Of a stretch of DNA of 64,000 nucleotides, positions 11,506 through 23,329 are shown piece after piece; position 1 is the first letter of the stretch, and each line of letters starts with the position of its first letter. Source of the stretch: Acanthosepion lycidas (lineage: Eukaryota; Mollusca; Cephalopoda; Sepiida; Sepiidae). The stretch lies in assembly GCA_963932145.1 (NCBI GenBank), contig OZ010600.1:50837157-50901156 (forward strand), read 5' to 3'. The translations under genes were made by a program, and so were the position numbers. The notes below the pieces were generated by a model. It saw nothing but the letters and a program-made list of their open reading frames with translations. It ran no database searches and had not been told where the DNA came from.

Positions 11506-12380
11506 CAAGGTGCGATGGATAAATTGTCATCTAAATTACATAAAAATGAAAATGATGTTGGCACCTTGTTTTAATAGAAATATTTACCAAAATTACACAA
11601 AAATGCCTTGAAATACTAAAGAGTAAATTTATTCAATAAAATTGCATTAGCTTCAACCACAGCCTCCTTGTTTTGTCTGCCATCTGACTTCAATGTCAGC
11701 TTGAGAAAGTCAGAGCAGAAATACACTTCTCTAAAAAATAATAGTCTGTTAAACTATTATTTAACAAATGCTGCCATAACCTTTGCTTTAAGTTCATCTT
11801 TGGTGTTACAAGGAGTTTTGTTGGTCTGAGAATTTAGGTGGCCAGATATAAGAGGTGATGTGATCACAGAAATTGTCTGACAGCTATGTCTGGGTTCACT
11901 TGTTTGTGTAGCATGGTGCAGAGTCCTGTTGCCAGATATAGGGTCTTCCAGCAGCCACCCTCTTGACCCAGAGCAGCACTATCTCCTCAAGGCACTTGAT
12001 GTAGACCTCTGTGTTGAGTCTGAGGCCCTCACCAACAAATTCGGGAGTTCTTTTCTTATCAGAATGAGTTTTCCAAGTTGCTGTACCTTTGTAATCACCA
12101 TTAAGCTCATCCAACACTTTCTGAATCCTCTGTACTGTCCCCAAGTTGACACCTAAACACTCTGAAATGTCCAGATTGGAGCTGCCAGCATGGATGCCAA
12201 GCAATACAGCATGCTGTTTCCAAATTTGTGGCAGAGCAAATTGCATCATAGTTGTCTTTTTCTCACAGACTGTGCCCAACTGACCCTACCATACTGTCCA
12301 TTTGACAAAATCAAAAACAAACAACATGCATACACAAAATTAAAAATATAAAATGGTGAAAATTTACCCATCATATCCTG
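11506..12380 (-). mobile_element. Internally deleted Tc1/mariner element (element 2) with both terminal repeats
   Basis: An 875-bp element bounded by TA on each side. Its termini read CAAGGTGCGATGGATAAAT and, on the other strand, CAGGATATGATGGGTAAAT. Minus-strand frame 12279-11896 fuses an N-terminal helix-turn-helix region (NLGTVQRIQKVLDELNGDYKG) directly to the C-terminal part (LNTEVYIKCLEEI, IWQQDSAPCYTNK with its catalytic Asp). The central region with the first Asp is missing. Its ends resemble the terminus of the neighbouring element 1, so they are relatives. Non-autonomous. Confidence 0.85.
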
Positions 12381-13123
12381 TATATAATTTCTTTTAATTT
12401 CTATAGACATTGATGCCAGTAAATACTAAAATGCTTTGAAAAAATAAATAGTATATGTTGTTGGGCATATTGTAACAACAATGTAATGACCAAAAATTTA
12501 GAATACATCTGAAATTTTGCAACAGCATTTATACCACACCCAATATTTAATTTGTCAACTGTATACAACTGCATTCTCAAATCAATGATTAAAACCAGCT
12601 TTGAACAAATGAAGCCTGTAGGTCTTAAAGATGACCATCCCTCTTCAAACCACATGGACTGGTGCTACAGAATCTCAAAGAACTGTACCCAATAACAGAA
12701 ACCTCATCCCTTGATGACTTTCAACAGCAGCAACAACTAAAATGAATAGCACATGTAATTTAAAGAGTAAATAATGACATAATCACACTACCTTAAACAA
12801 AACATTAGGAAGGTAAACCTCAACAATACGTAAAAGAGTGATAACATTTAACAGATCTGAGAACTGTTTTAATAGAAAGCTTTTAAAAATTTCAACCAAA
12901 AGTAGCACTGTCTGCTCAGTCAATGAATGATAAATATTTTCATATAAGGAAATGCCTAATATTACCATTAACATTAGAGATGGGGAGAAAAGATACTACA
13001 CTTTGATCCCAGCCTGATGGGCAAGCAGTGAAAAGCATAACTCAAGTAGCATTGGCTGTTCAGTCAATGAATGGAGAATGTTTCCATATAAGTAAACAGC
13101 TAATATTATCATTATTATTACCA
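12381..13123. other. Intronic stretch with a ~145-bp tandem duplication
   Basis: About 12897-12972 and 13042-13117 are copies: AGTAGCACTGTCTGCTCAGT versus AGTAGCATTGGCTGTTCAGT, then ATATAAG..A..CTAATATTA. The rest is unassigned. Confidence 0.6.
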
Positions 13124-13137
13124 TATATATATATACA

Positions 13138-13754
13138 GCAGGCCTGGTGTTAATATCTCAACTGACTAGATTAACGTTTTGCTTTTCTGGTTCTTATATC
13201 TTAATTTCATTCCATGGTTACTATCTAATGTCCACTATTCATTCCCTTTAATTATACATTTAAATGACACTTAATTTAGCTAAAGGAGATCCCCTAGAAC
13301 TCACAAAATTGTCCAATCAACTTTTGATTATTTACTGTAAAAGGAACTGATACCCTGTAGGATCAAGTGCAGATTCTGACCAAAGTTTCCTTTTTCAAAA
13401 TATAATCTGAAGATATTATATGACCAAAATTACAAATGATAGTTTCTGCCGCTAATTAAGCTTGAGTAAACAAAAAGAAAACCAACTAAATTAACCTCAA
13501 ATAGACAAATAAACCAGCAGGTTGTTATGAAGTAGTACAATATCTGGAATAGATGTTGTCAGGTCAACAGATGGTAGCCCGACTGGCATTCACTGTGGCA
13601 TTCTGCTTTGATAGCAGTATCTCATTTACATACAATACTAAATCTCCCTGAACCAAAATGGCCTTATGCCTTTCATTAATCTTTGACTTCTTCTAATTAT
13701 TCTTGGGAATCTAAACTGTCTTTCTTGGCATGTATCTTGATTTCTTCATATAGG
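13138..13754. other. Unannotated stretch next to the gypsy element
   Basis: Downstream side of the gypsy pol on the minus strand, where a 3' LTR would be expected. I could not find a matching LTR pair, nor another recognisable feature. Confidence 0.4.
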
Positions 13755-16700
13755 GGATCTAGGTCTGATATTCATTTCTCTCTTCCAACACCTTGTCAGG
13801 TCTCTGGTCATCATCATCCATAGATTGTTCAGTTTCACTACCGGATTCATTAATCCCCTCCTCCCCTTCACATTCTTCACCTTCAGATTCTTCGTCTATT
13901 CCTATATCCTCGGGTTCCATTCTGCTTCTGAATTGATCTGCATGGGCCTGTACATTTTGCCCATTTTTTGTTAGTATTGTTGTATTGTGCCCTTTCTGTA
14001 CTAAAAAGTTCACATTCCCTGGATTAGATTCTTTGTCTTTTTTATACAATACTCTTTTACTTTTTGAAAATGACATTGTCATGGAAACTCTAATCTGTCT
14101 ACCCATTAATGAGGAGAAACTTTGTAGTCTGCTGGCATGTAGAATTGTCCTATAGCTTAACAGTAATCTTGGTAAGCAACTCTCTATCTTATCATTAGAT
14201 GGGGAAAATGCTTTTAGTCCCTTTTTCACAGTCTGTACCATTCTTTCTGTGATTCCATTCAATTGTGGGTTGGAGGGTAGTGTTTTGTACAGGATGCATC
14301 CAATGCACTTTAGCCATGAGTACAGACTTTCCTGACAAAATTCTGGCACCTCATTCCTTGAAAATATTGTTCTTAATATTTGTTTTACAGTGGTGTCTTT
14401 TCTGTCAGCAACATTAATTATTTTGGGCCATCCTGAAAATGAGTCCACTAAAATTAAAAATAGCCCCATGCCCTTAACATGGGCATGATGCATGTGTATC
14501 CCAGCCCATGGTTCTTTTTCTTTAGGCCACAAGTGAATTTTGTTTTGCCGAAAGTTTTTTTTTTTTTTATTTCAGCACATTATGGACATCTTTTTACATA
14601 GTCTTCTACATCTCTCGAATATCCTGGCCACCACACTTGTAATTTTAATCTCATTTGTGCCACTGTTATACCACAATGTACATCATCATGTACATCTTTT
14701 AGTACTTCTTAAACTTTGTGGGGGTATTATAATATCTACATTGCATATTATGTCTTTCTTTCTCTACAGTTAACGTATGCCTTGATTCTTTGTAGGGTCT
14801 TCTGCAATTGAACAATTTCTCTATATGTTTCTTTGTATTCTGTCTGAAATGCTAATTAATACTGGATCTTATATGGTTTCCTTCTGAGACAATTTAGGGG
14901 TAACATGCCTGTCCAGTGCGGTATTTTATCTTTTGAATTTTCAGATGTTTCTAAATTTTTATTGTCGAAATTTAGTCTGGATAACGCACCCACATGTGCA
15001 ACAGTGTTCTCCTTTACACATATGATGTTGAAATCAAAGGCTTTCAGTTTTATGGCCCATCTTAAAATTCTAGGAGATGTGACTTTTGGTAATTACTTTC
15101 TGGAACTAAATATAAACTCTAAAGGCTGGTGATCTAACTTAAACAAAAAATTTCATCCTAACAAAAAAAATTCAAGCTCTTTCTGTGCTCCATACTGTTG
15201 CTAATGCTTCTTTCTCAATATTTGAGTAGTTAGCTTCAGCTGATGTTAATTTTCTCAACAGGTACATTATTAGATGTAACATGTTCACTTGCATCCATAG
15301 CCAATGTCACGTCTTTTTTGGGATCCAATATTTTTGCAATCAGTTTTCTTATTAGTGCCTTTTTTTAAGCTTTCAAAAGCGATATTTTGTCTTTGAATCC
15401 ATTTAAATTCTGCATTCTTTTTCTGTAATTCTGAAAATGAATCTATTAGGTTGCTGTATCTTGGTAGATATTTGCTATAAAATTTGGTCAATCCCAAAAA
15501 GGATTCTATTATTATTCTAGGATTCTATTTATTTTTTTAATGTTGATACCTCTGATATTTTATCTATCAGTTTATTGTCTGGTGAAATTCCTTCTTTAGA
15601 TATTTGATATCCCAAATATGATATTTTGTCACAATTTAACTCACATTTATTGTTATTTATCATCATACCAGCATTTTTTTTTAATTTGTTTAAAACTTGT
15701 TCAGATTTTTTCATTCTGATTCCTCTTTACTGTAATTACCTATGCCTATATTGTCTTGATATATTATTATATTTTTTACCCCCTCTGAAAGAACTTTTTC
15801 GGTTGCCTTTGGAAAAAAACGGCTTGAAGTCTTAACTCCAAAAAGAAGAGTCCATCTTAATCAGCCTATTGGGGTAATAATTGTAGATAATTTTTCCGTG
15901 AATTTCTATTTGGTTATATGCCGATTTCAAGTCAATCCTGGCAAAGTATTTAATTCCTGCTAATTCATGACTTGTCATTTCTATGTTAGGTAAGGGGAAT
16001 TAATCAGAGCATATCGGATAATTCACACCTACTTTGTAATCCCTCCATATCCTCAAATCGCCATTGGGCTTTCGTATTGCAACAATTGGTGAAGCCCAAC
16101 TGCTACCACCTTGGGCAACTTTTTCCAGTATGCCTTGTTCTATCATTTTCTTTAGTTTTGCAACTACCATAAGTAGAATGAGTAGGTATTTTTCGACATT
16201 CAAAATAGATCAGGTGATTATGTTCTTTCAAACAAATACTTGCCTTTTAATAGTCATATGTCAGGTTCTTCTGACTTTACACAGTTTATTAATTTTGCTA
16301 TATCCACTTTTAAGATGTCTATTCACAGGAATCCTTGATTTTTTGTACATTCTACAACTGTGATGAGAATATTCTCAAAATATTTTCTTGTCTCAAAGGT
16401 TCCTTCAAAGGAGCCTAGAGTTTTGATGACAGATCCATCAAATTGTTTTAAATTTAGATTACTTTTTCTTAATTTTAGTTCACCCATTTTTTTTCCAGAA
16501 ATTCCTTGGGATCAAGGTAACATCACTCCTTATGTCAGCCATCATGGAAAAAGTTAGACCATTCAGTTTTACTTTTTGCTTGTGTTCTTATCAAATATAC
16601 TTCTGTATATCCAGTATGAGGGTTTATATTTTCTACCTTTTCTATTCTCTTTTTTTATCTGCACACAGATTGGAAATGGTTTTTCCTTTACAATTTAAAT

Positions 16701-17450
16701 ATAAATTTCTTAAGGCTGGACATTTGTTTTTGTTTCTTTCGTGTTCTTTGTCACAATATTTGCACTTAATTAGAATTTCAGTTGTGTTGTATGCTTCCAC
16801 ATTGTTTTTAGAATTATTAAATTCATTAATTAATTCTAATTACTGCAAGAAATGTACACTTGCTTCTAAATTCATATCATTTGCTTGTAGTGATTCTAGG
16901 ATCTTATGTTTGTATGTGATGTAATGAATATGCATACACCTGGGTTCCCCTTCACAGTAATATGATTGGCTGGTGTCAGCCATAAATACATACTGATGTG
17001 GAGGTACAGGAGGATGCCTATTGGATGCCTATAGTCTTCACCTATTGCCTACCCCTAATGCCTACCACTACGATGAGGAGCAGTCCATTACAGTTACCTG
17101 CTAGATTGTCCTACCTGGTTAAAGTAGTCCAAAACCACTTTGCTACTTCAAATAAGTATATCCCTTTCTGGGACATATCAGTATGTAACATCATACATGC
17201 ATTCAATTAATCTTAGACGGATCAATTCACCTTCTATTGACATTTCTCTTGAACCCAGTTTATCAAGTTTGCAATATCTTGATGCTTCTTTCAATCTGTG
17301 TAACTATTGCACTGCAGTTTCATTCAGGTTCCATCTATTTTCTATAAATTTTGTTCTCTGTGCAAAAATCATTTTTGCTTGCTTTTTTTTTTTTTTTTTG
17401 AAAGTGTGCTGGTCAAACTGTCTGCCTCCAGACAGAGAGAATCCCTAAAC
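13755..17450 (-). mobile_element. Degenerate Ty3/gypsy LTR retrotransposon (gag-pol remnants)
   Basis: Minus-strand fragments in gag-pol order. A zinc-knuckle CKYCDKEHERNKNKC (rev. of ~16740-16790) is of the C-x2-C-x3-H-x6-C type I associate with gypsy K02A2.6-like elements. The RT start (16203-16000) has IEQGILEKV, SSWASPIVAIRKPNGDLRI. The RT core (~15970-15740) has YFARIDLKSAYNQI and a YQDN in place of YxDD. RT/RNase H follow (15714-15285: CDKISYLGYQISKEGI, MGLTKFYSKYLPRYSNLI), and the integrase core and tail lie at 14532-13759. Stops and frameshifts break every domain. LTRs not identified, so the limits are approximate. Confidence 0.85.
13759..14532 (-). pseudogene. Gypsy integrase fragment
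   Basis: Longest surviving frame of the gypsy element, 257 codons. It begins in the integrase catalytic core (HMHHAHVKGMGLFLILVDSF, where the first catalytic Asp sits in LVDSFSGWP). It then passes SNPQLNGITERMVQTVKKGL (the conserved NG.(A/T)ER region with the last catalytic Glu) and YRTILHAS. It ends in an acidic C-terminal tail rich in Glu and Ser. Some central sequence between the first Asp and NG.TER appears shortened. No sign of a functional start. Confidence 0.85.
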
Positions 17451-17836
17451 AAGGCTATGTCGAAGGGCAAAGTCTTGGGAGACAGCTACCCGACCCCATT
17501 TTTCATTTATAGGGTCTGTGGGGAAGTTCTTGTCTTGCCTACATCATTTATAATTTTGAATTATTAATTAATTAATATTTTTATATTACTAGTATTGCTA
17601 GTATTATCTTTATTATTTTTATCCTTATCTATAGTTTTTTTTTATATTCTAAATTTGTTCTCTTGTTTTTTGGGTATTATTATTATTATTACTATTATTA
17701 TTATAAATTTAAAATTGCGATGATTATTATAATGCAATGATGAGATTTGCTGGTTAAAATAAAATGACTATTAGACATATTACTCACTGTAACTCTTTTA
17801 ATTCTGATCACTCCCTACCTTACCCAGTATATTAAC
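17451..17836. other. Unannotated AT-rich stretch
   Basis: Beyond the gypsy gag side; AT-rich with a short ATT-trinucleotide run at 17680-17705. No gene seen. Confidence 0.5.
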
Positions 17837-17890
17837 TTGTTCAGCCCTTTAAGGAAAACTTTTTTTCTAGGTCATCCACTTGACACGTTT

Positions 17891-17920
17891 TTTATTTCTT
17901 TCTTTCCTTTCTTTTCTTTG

Positions 17921-17968
<48 letters not shown>

Positions 17969-18115
17969 CCCTGTTTCTCTCTTTTTTCTTCCCTAAACTT
18001 TTTTAAAAAAAATTTATACTTAAGTTTTTATTTTTCTTTCTTCCTTTTTTATTATACAAACTTTTTCTTTTTCCTTTTTCTTTTTTTCCTCTTCCTTTTT
18101 TCTATCTGTCAAGAC
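17891..18115. repeat. Pyrimidine-rich low-complexity tract with (TC)n
   Basis: A (TC)n run at about 17923-17964 inside a 220-bp CT-rich block. The apparent Ser/Leu/Phe-rich frame is a by-product of composition. Confidence 0.9.
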
Positions 18116-18223
18116 GGATCAATTCCATTTCTAAAAAACTTTCAGTCTGAAGAGATGACTATATAAATATATTCATGATATAAATTATAACTACAATGAA
18201 TTTTTAAGGATTTTCTTAACTAA

Positions 18224-18660
18224 TCTCTATCTATAAAAGGCAGGATGTGTGTGTGTGTGTGTAACGAATGCACAGCTGCAATTTTTGACGGATTTGCACC
18301 AAAATTTACATGCACATGCTCCAAGTTAGTGGGAAGGCTAAGACTGACATTGCCTTTCCCACCTCCCATTGATAGTGGAAATAATCGATTTTTTCATGCT
18401 TCTGCGGCAGTTTTCATGTAGCTTGCGGTTATTTTCTACTGGCCAGAGTGAGAGCCAATAGCTGGCTGCCTCAAATAGGCCGGAAGATTCTATTGGCCAG
18501 CGTGAGAGCCAACAGTTGTCTGACACGAATGTTAACTAGCATGCAAAAAAAATCGATAGCTGCATTCATCATAAGTGGGAAAAATTTAAATCTGCATGGC
18601 ACTTTACTCCACTTGGCTCATTCACTTGCTTAAACTCAACGTTGATTCTGATTCCGCAGA
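18224..18660 (+). mobile_element. Helitron-like 5' end fragment
   Basis: After an A, the sequence starts TCTCTATCTATAAAAGGCAG followed by (TG)n and AACGAATGCACAGCTGCAAT. This resembles the 5' TC plus TATAAAA plus GT-repeat design of the Helitrons at 24.5 and 30.7 kb. No 3' hairpin plus CTAG end was found nearby, so the limit is a guess. An internal near-repeat GCCAG(A/C)GTGAGAGCCAA occurs twice. Confidence 0.5.
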
Positions 18661-19208
18661 ACTGGGTTGGATGTGAAAAAGTATTTGTTGTTAACATTCT
18701 TTTTTCATTTGGTTTTTCCAGTTACGAGTCCTTTTTTAAAGCTGATCGTTTTGGGTTCATTTTGTTTAGTTCTTTTTTCATAACAGATTTAATGTTTAGT
18801 ATAGAGCTTAGAAAAAAATTGCAGTGGGAGATAGGCAAGAAGTAAGGCATGTAGCAACATCAGCATGGCAAAGGGCACTCCTTTAAAGGCAAGGAAGGGC
18901 AAAAATATTTTAAGTCAAGTGATAGTGATTGCTGTATAAGTCATGCAATTTGGATCTAAGTTCCTGAATGCTGTTTGGCTTGTTAATGTTGTTACTCAGT
19001 CTTCGTCTAATTTCTAGAGACATTGAACACTTTAGATTTTTGCATAGGTATCTATCTTTTTTTCTTTTTGTGTTTTCTTTCCCATCCTTTGTCTTTTTTC
19101 TTAATTTTTTTCTTATTTTTTCCATTTTGTTTTTTATCCTTCCATGTTTTTTTCTTTGGCAAGCTTAGTTTCAGTAGGGTTCAATAGTTTTGTTCTTTTG
19201 GCTATATG

Positions 19209-19212
<4 letters not shown>

Positions 19213-19272
<60 letters not shown>
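19213..19272. repeat. (TA)n microsatellite
   Basis: About 28 TA units. Confidence 0.97.
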
Positions 19273-19275
<3 letters not shown>

Positions 19276-20378
19276 GAGCAAGGAGCCTGGATTAACTTAA
19301 TATTTGTTTGGTGTGATCAATAGTCATGAACATCAAAATAGTGGTATTTATTCCTTTAGTATACATATATATTTGTTAATATCTGCATACTTTATCCTAT
19401 TAACTGCAATGTAAAATATTAGATTTTTAAATCATTTATTTTTAATTAAATACTCTGAAGCCACATAATTTGTTCTTCCATCAAAACAGAGAGAATTTGA
19501 AAGTGTTTAACAACTGACTGATATATTCTGCCCAGAGAAAAATTTAACTTGTCTGTTTCCATTCTAACACATACATGAATAAAACCTTTTTAAGAAAATG
19601 CTTACAGAATGAGGCCAGATAAAAAATTCATCTGTTTTATATTCAGAAAGGTGTTTTGTCTTGTAATGAATTGTCAAAAGTAAATCTGTGGTTTTCCTTG
19701 AAAAGCTGAAAGTTTTTATAGAATGAAGTCTTCACGATAATTTCCCATGAGCCTTCAAGTGATCAGAGCGACATCTTTTTATTCTTAACATTATTTTCTC
19801 AATGTAACCAAAGGGTGTTGGCCAATTTATATTTACTTTCCATATCCTTAACAATCCTAAATTGATCCAATTATCATTTACGGAATTAAAAATATCTGAC
19901 AACGGTTTGTTTTTCGGGAGTCAATATAATCACTAATTTTGCTTATCAAAGGAATTACTGTGTCTGCTAAAATGGGGTCAATTTATGAAGATATCTCTTC
20001 TTGAAAGTATCCGGTATGGATTCTGAACCAAAATAATTCTAATAATACTAAGTTGATTTCTTTCCTACTTTTAAAGAATTGCTATTCTCTCCCTTTCTCC
20101 TTCTCCTTCTCTCTCCTTCTCTCTCTCTCTGTCTCTATCTTTATATATCTATCCTGAAGATGATTTAAGAAAGTTGATAGCTTGGACCATATTTCCTATA
20201 GTTTTATTCCAAAATGAACTTTGGTCAAATTCTCACTGAATTTCTCTTTGTAAGAGGAAGATTATTCGTAAATTTTAAAGGTTGATTATTAAAATTAATC
20301 GACACAAAATCAAAATGTCTGTTGTTTTTAATAGTATTTGCTTTAAACAACTTTTTCTGCCTAAATACACAGAATATA
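19273..20378. other. Intronic stretch without recognised features
   Basis: AT-rich, with a short (TCTC)n tract near 20095-20140. No gene or repeat family recognised. Confidence 0.5.

Positions 20379-20446
<68 letters not shown>
20379..20446. repeat. (TA)n microsatellite
   Basis: About 33 TA units at the tail of a family E SINE copy. Confidence 0.97.
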
Positions 20447-20448
<2 letters not shown>

Positions 20449-20720
20449 AGACATTTTTATGCTCATACATTCTTTTTATAGATACAAATATTTAAGTAAA
20501 TGCTCTGTTTATAATAAACAGTATTAAACAACATTTACTGGCCTGAATGTCCAAGAAATTTTCACAGAAAATATTTGTCCTCCGATAGGATTCGAACCTG
20601 TATCCTAATTGGAACCATCATTTAGCTTGACGTGCCTTTAACTGATTTGGCCACAGAAGAGTGTTTGGTTAGCAAGGTAGAATTTACTGCATTTGAACTT
20701 CAATCTTCTATAGATCACGC
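20447..20720 (-). mobile_element. tRNA-headed SINE, family E, copy 1
   Basis: Minus strand: a tRNA-like head with GGATACAGGTTCGAATCCTA as box B, then a body with AATTTCTTGGACATTCAGGC and CAGTAAATGTTGTTTAATAC, ending in a TA run. A second copy lies about 360 bp away and a third at 34.9 kb on the plus strand. The head lacks a full cloverleaf, so I do not call a tRNA gene. Confidence 0.75.
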
Positions 20721-20774
20721 ATGTACATTCATATCTGCTCATAGGATATCAAATGTAAACAAATGACGTCACAC

Positions 20775-21030
20775 ATTATGAAATGGACAAAGTCTGACAA
20801 TTATTTTAAGACATTTTTATGTTTATACATTATTTTTATAGATACAGATATTTAAGTAAATGCTCTGTTTATAATAAACAGTATTAAAATTTACTGGCCT
20901 GAATGTCTGAGAAATTTTCACAGAAAATATTTGTCTGCTGACAGGATTCGAACCTGTATCCTATACTGAACTGTCATTTAGCTGGACATGCCTTTAACCG
21001 ATTTGGCCACAGAGGAGGGTTTGGTTAACC
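20775..21030 (-). mobile_element. tRNA-headed SINE, family E, copy 2
   Basis: Near-identical to copy 1 over head and body (TTCGAACCTGTATCCTA, TTTAGCTGGACATGCCTTTA). The block ATTATGAAATGGACAAAGTC at 20780-20799 also occurs as an inverted repeat at 34.7-34.8 kb. Confidence 0.75.
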
Positions 21031-21550
21031 CTGTGGCTGCAGTGGTAAGCCTTTAAAATTGTAAACAAAGATGGGTGTACAGTATATAAAGTATGATACA
21101 TTAGTGTGTGTGTGTGAGAAAGTGCCTGTGAAAAATCTATTATTTTTGTTATTTGATTAATATATTAATATTTAATTTATATTTATTTATGCCATATATA
21201 CATGTTTATAGTATTTACATTATGATCATAACTACTAGTCGTTACTATTGTGGTTTTATAACTCAAAAATAATCCCTTCACATCTACGGACAATTGGTTT
21301 TAACAGTGCCGCTACCCCTGTTAGTCTGTTGATGAGAGGTTTGTCTGTACTGTTTAATAAATAAATAGAGCATCTACTCCAATATGAATACCCATTAAAA
21401 ACAACATTTAAATTGATAAACAGTCTGTCAGGTTAATAAAAATCCATTATTAAGAAAATTTGCTTTGTTTATGTTTGAATACAAAACCGCACAGATATGA
21501 AAACTTTCAAGATATCTTTGACAGGAGATATTTTGCTTAAAAGGCAATTT
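21031..21550. other. Intronic stretch without recognised features
   Basis: AT-rich sequence, nothing recognised. Confidence 0.45.
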
Positions 21551-21660
21551 GGCCCTGCCTGATCAATTGGTTAGGCTAAATGGTAGTTTTCTCTGGCCAG
21601 TGAGACACAGGTTCAAATCCTGCCAGAGAGCATAAACTTTTCTTTGTTAAGATTTCTCAA
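21551..21660 (+). repeat. tRNA-like SINE head
   Basis: TGATCAATTGGTTAGGCTAA resembles box A and CAGGTTCAAATCCTG is a good box B. The spacing is tRNA-like but the acceptor and anticodon arms do not pair convincingly. Confidence 0.5.
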
Positions 21661-21769
21661 ACATTCAAGCCAACAGACAAAATAATTATATACTGTTTAA
21701 TGAATAAATGGAGCATCTATTCAAATATGATTATTCACTAAAAATAATGTTTAAATTGATAAACATATA

Positions 21770-21774
<5 letters not shown>

Positions 21775-21817
<43 letters not shown>
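21775..21817. repeat. (TA)n microsatellite
   Basis: About 21 TA units. Confidence 0.95.
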
Positions 21818-21820
<3 letters not shown>

Positions 21821-21821
21821 G

Positions 21822-22299
21822 CTAGCCACTTGTATTCGAGGATACCCGTCTACTATGGCCAGCTATTATATATATTGCAGACTCTGGCTCAGGCACATTT
21901 GTGTTTGCTCAACACTCACAGAGCCCACATGTGGCTTATACTGCAACTATCCTGAGCAGACATTAGTTACAGTTTCTGGGAGAGAGTGTGTTATCTAGAA
22001 TGATCAACAATTTGAACAAGGCCAGCATGCTCAAGCCCTCAGCTATGATGACTTGTGACTTCATTCTAGCACAGCTATCAATGGACCCAAGTGTTCCATC
22101 TACCCAATTTCACTTACAAGGCTTGGATCAACCCGTGGTATGGTTTTCAGACACTTTCCAAAGGTGCTGCTAACTGAGATTGTCCCCCCTCCAGACCAAT
22201 AGCATCAGGAAGTCTCCTGCTTGACAAATCGACCATGGTGAGATTCGAACCCAGGTCTTATGATCAGAAAGTGAACATTTTAACCATTCAGCCATGTGC

Positions 22300-22300
<1 letters not shown>
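21822..22300 (-). mobile_element. tRNA-headed SINE, family B
   Basis: The reverse complement reads GGGCACATGGCTGAATGGTT as box A and GACCTGGGTTCGAATCTCAC as box B. The body that follows matches 5.7-6.17 kb (GCAAGCAGGAGACTTCCTGA, TGCAGTATAAGCCACATGTG). This is the best preserved head of the family. Confidence 0.78.

Positions 22301-22301
<1 letters not shown>

Positions 22302-22348
<47 letters not shown>
22302..22348. repeat. (TA)n microsatellite
   Basis: About 23 TA units. Confidence 0.95.
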
Positions 22349-22350
<2 letters not shown>

Positions 22351-22687
22351 TAGTAAATAGGTATTAACACTGGATCGTGACAACTGGTTCTATGCTTAAA
22401 CGCAACTGTCAGGCATGGCAATTTAATTTTGAAACATACTATTGCCATCCAACGTTGCAACCTACTCGCAATACATAGCTTATACATATCTACTCAGTTT
22501 CTGATACTCACCACTTCTATAGATGTAGCATATCTGCTGTTGAAATCTTTCAGATATTCTTCTTTCTTTATTAATGGCTCCCATATCATATTTATTTCTA
22601 TGCTAAGGAAGTCCTCACATCCTAGCATATACACTGATTCTATCAGATGGCTAACTCTTCAGGGTCCAAAATTCCAATGGATATCAC

Positions 22688-22720
22688 CTGAAGAAGGTTA
22701 GAGTGTACAACAGCCGAAAC
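22688..22720 (+). repeat. Hammerhead-like motif copy
   Basis: CTGAAGAAGG...CAGCCGAAAC, one of several dispersed copies of the CTGA(A/T)GA...GAAAC motif. Confidence 0.5.
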
Positions 22721-23329
22721 ATCATGGATATGGCAACAATGTAAATAGTGTAATAATTTTTAGTGAGAGCAAAACAGACTCAAAAATGAAAAATGAAAAA
22801 TTATTGGTAAGAATGACAATGAATATACACAATGGCAAGTCAATAATTTTCACAATAAACATGGTATTAACCAATCAATGTTACTAAAACCAATCTATAT
22901 TAATATTTTTCAGTAAAAAAAACTTTATTGTAAAAATATTGACTTGCATAATAAAGTCTGATGTAATGTAATAATTATGAGGGGGGATCAGTTTATTACT
23001 TAATAATAATAGAAAACTGATCCACCACTTAATGTACAGTAGAAATTTATATTAATATAAATATATCTTGAAAGTTTTCCCAACATCATTTTTTCAGTAA
23101 TAATTTTATTGTGAAAACATTGATTTGTACCATGAAATCTGAACTAGTGTAGAACAAAATAATTTTTAATGCTGGTAAAAACAATAAAAAAAATATGGAA
23201 CAAAGCAATAGTTGGTGATTGTAAAACATAACAGCAAATCCTCAAAAAGCTAGGAAAATATTTATGAGCTGACATTGGTCAAGAAATGATACAAATCTAA
23301 TATAATGGAGGTGAAGTAAGACACTTTTA
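22721..23329. other. Intronic stretch with a short hairpin
   Basis: GGATCAGTTT at 22985-22994 pairs perfectly with AAACTGATCC at 23014-23023 across a 19-nt loop. Two diverged copies of a block containing TTTTATTGT.AAAA.ATTGA lie at about 22910-22975 and 23092-23155; a third is near 35550. No gene seen. Confidence 0.55.

Noticed and set aside
17837-18166. 109-codon Ser/Phe/Leu-rich frame
   Set aside because: Arises from the (TC)n and pyrimidine-rich tract; no gene evidence.
20574-20660. tRNA gene candidates (GGTTCGAATCC box B sequences here and near 20935, 21600, 22240, 35010)
   Set aside because: Each belongs to a repeated SINE body and lacks a pairing acceptor stem and anticodon arm; SINE heads fit better.
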